Assembly: GCA_020056205.1 (NCBI GenBank)
Contig: JAGVIF010000302.1
Coordinates: forward strand, 1 to 6,755
Origin: Lentisphaeria bacterium
Lineage (GTDB): Bacteria; Verrucomicrobiota; Lentisphaeria; Victivallales; GWF2-50-93
Reading direction: 5' to 3'
Length of the DNA: 6,755 nt
Positions 6,327 through 6,755 of the stretch are shown piece after piece. The number at the start of each line of letters is the position of its first letter. Position 1 is the stretch's first letter. Position numbers and translations under genes: made by a program. A model generated the notes under the pieces. The model was not told the origin of the DNA and did no database searches. It saw nothing but the letters and a program-made list of their open reading frames with translations.

Positions 6327-6355
6327 TTGACTTTGTCAATATTTTATTGTATAAT
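6327..6355 (+). promoter_or_regulatory. Near-consensus sigma70 promoter upstream of the structured element
   Basis: TTGACT (6327-6332), a 17-bp spacer and a perfect TATAAT (6350-6355) form the best promoter in the window. The expected transcription start is near 6362. It follows the 5012 gene by about 85 bp and does not lead to a credible protein gene. The first thing downstream is the structured segment 6387-6534, so a short RNA is a reasonable inference. Confidence 0.65.
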
Positions 6356-6386
6356 GAACACGAAATCAATAAAGATTATAATCTGT

Positions 6387-6534
6387 CAATGCATGTATGG
6401 AGGGTCGTCGTTTTGCCCTTGGCAAGCATCGCTTCGCTCGGCAAGGCGACGACCGCGAAAAAAATAACCGGCCACGGCGAGTCGAAGATCCCGATTCGAT
6501 TTTCGACATCGGGGCGTGGCCCTCCACGCCATTG
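6387..6534 (+). other. Highly structured segment that can fold as a three-way junction (ncRNA candidate or dispersed structured repeat)
   Basis: Hand pairing gives these parts. Closing helix: TGGAG (6398-6402) with CTCCA (6522-6526), extended across an internal loop by CAATG (6387-6391) with CATTG (6530-6534). Arm 1: 6403-6417 with 6440-6454, 15 pairs including two G-U, and a 22-nt loop. Linker: GCGAAAAAAATAACC (6455-6469). Arm 2: GGCCACG (6470-6476) with CGTGGCC (6515-6521), enclosing a 10-bp hairpin 6490-6499 / 6503-6513 with one bulged C and a TTT loop. The arms abut the closing helix exactly. Competing pairings exist: GGCGTGG/CCACGCC (6513-6530), and GGCAA at 6421-6425 against TTGCC at 6413-6417. 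No U-run terminator follows. It matches no RNA family I can name. Confidence 0.55.
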
Positions 6535-6559
6535 CTATCAGGTTAAGGATATTTAAACT

Positions 6560-6590
6560 GAATATTCAATAGCGAACACGGAATGTCCAA
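6560..6590 (+). repeat. Second copy of the leader-type repeat
   Basis: Matches 4901-4931 at 27 of 31 bases, including the core AACACGGAAT. Unlike the first copy it is not followed by an ATG or by any four-helix-bundle-like sequence. Confidence 0.6.
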
Positions 6591-6612
6591 GTTTATTTAT
6601 GTCCTTCGTCGG

Positions 6613-6646
6613 TTGGAGATTGAGTGTTGGGTGTTGGGTGTTCGAA
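6613..6646 (-). repeat. Diverged inverted copy of the leader-type repeat with GTGTTGG tandem units
   Basis: On the minus strand this begins TTCGAA and continues with CCAACAC-type 7-mers, the same layout as 4895-4931. On the plus strand it shows GTGTTGG at 6624-6630 and 6631-6637 and then GTGTTC. Together with 6560-6590 it forms a loose inverted pair around about 22 bp. Confidence 0.45.
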
Positions 6647-6730
6647 GATAAAGACCAAAGCATTTTTCAACGATTAGATTTCTAATTAATCCACCGATGA
6701 ACACAGATAAACACCGATGGTATAAGTTCA

Positions 6731-6742
6731 GTGAATATTTAC
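6731..6742 (+). repeat. Copy of the 12-mer GTGAATATTTAC from the 3486-3593 palindrome arm
   Basis: Identical to 3579-3590. It lies 13 bp from the window edge, so whether it is one arm of another palindrome cannot be seen. It directly follows the ACCGATG-type repeat. Confidence 0.5.
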
Positions 6743-6755
6743 GAAAATAGAGAGA

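Larger units (their letters stand above)
6535..6755. other. Intergenic tail with repeat debris, no gene seen
   Basis: No supported coding region. From left to right it holds a leader-repeat copy (6560-6590), an inverted diverged copy with GTGTTGG tandem units (6613-6646), a small A/T inverted repeat ATTAGA-TT-TCTAAT (6673-6686), a direct repeat built on ACCGATG (6693-6719), and the 12-mer GTGAATATTTAC (6731-6742). Confidence 0.6.

Noticed and set aside
6245..6556. 103-codon plus-strand ORF after the acyltransferase gene
   Set aside because: It has no Shine-Dalgarno, its translation is low in protein-like character, and its second half runs straight through the palindromic structured element. 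The -10 of the promoter also lies inside it.
6691..6720. ACCGATG direct repeats considered as a start of a CRISPR array
   Set aside because: The spacing is short, there are only two units and no repeat-spacer periodicity; it is simple repeat debris.

Overview
The window looks like chromosomal DNA from an uncultured bacterium, probably of the PVC superphylum or a neighbouring candidate phylum (Lentisphaerota/Kiritimatiellota-like). I infer this from the gene mix: a URO-D-superfamily methyltransferase-like protein and an acyltransferase with NAT_N/GNAT_C-type domains. The degenerate 'GAATATCCAATATCC'-type intergenic repeats next to a four-helix-bundle gene remnant point the same way. No rRNA, tRNA, CRISPR array, transposase or phage gene was seen.

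Left part (1-4604, all minus strand, read right to left). The order of transcription is: a URO-D-like gene (4604-3591), a 108-bp imperfect palindrome (3486-3593), pyrD type 1B (3465-2542), a 99-residue two-helix membrane protein (2471-2172), trpC joined in frame to a lipoprotein-like domain (2159-825), and a flippase-like integral membrane protein (832-1, cut by the window edge). From pyrD onward the gaps are 70 bp, 12 bp and an 8-bp overlap, so these genes may form one operon. The content is mixed: pyrimidine synthesis, tryptophan synthesis and envelope proteins. It does not form one obvious pathway.

Middle (4605-5011). This is the divergent intergenic region. It holds a short tandem repeat, A/T-rich sequence, a weak promoter candidate, a repeat-like leader, and the first 22 codons of what looks like a four-helix-bundle (S23 / 23S rRNA intervening-sequence) protein, ending in a stop. 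It is followed by a plus-strand gene of 409 codons (5012-6241), a likely acyltransferase-domain protein.

Right part (6242-6755). I see no convincing gene. A near-consensus sigma70 promoter (TTGACT, 17 bp, TATAAT) sits at 6327-6355. Just downstream is a highly structured segment (6387-6534) that can fold as a three-way junction with two long arms. The rest holds diverged copies of the leader repeat and a copy of the 12-mer GTGAATATTTAC, which also forms part of the palindrome upstream of pyrD.

Points most worth a second look: the missing stop codon between trpC and the lipoprotein-like sequence, the promoter plus three-way-junction element, and the 108-bp palindrome. I do not see a clear new multi-gene system; the novelty, if any, lies in these non-coding and junction features.
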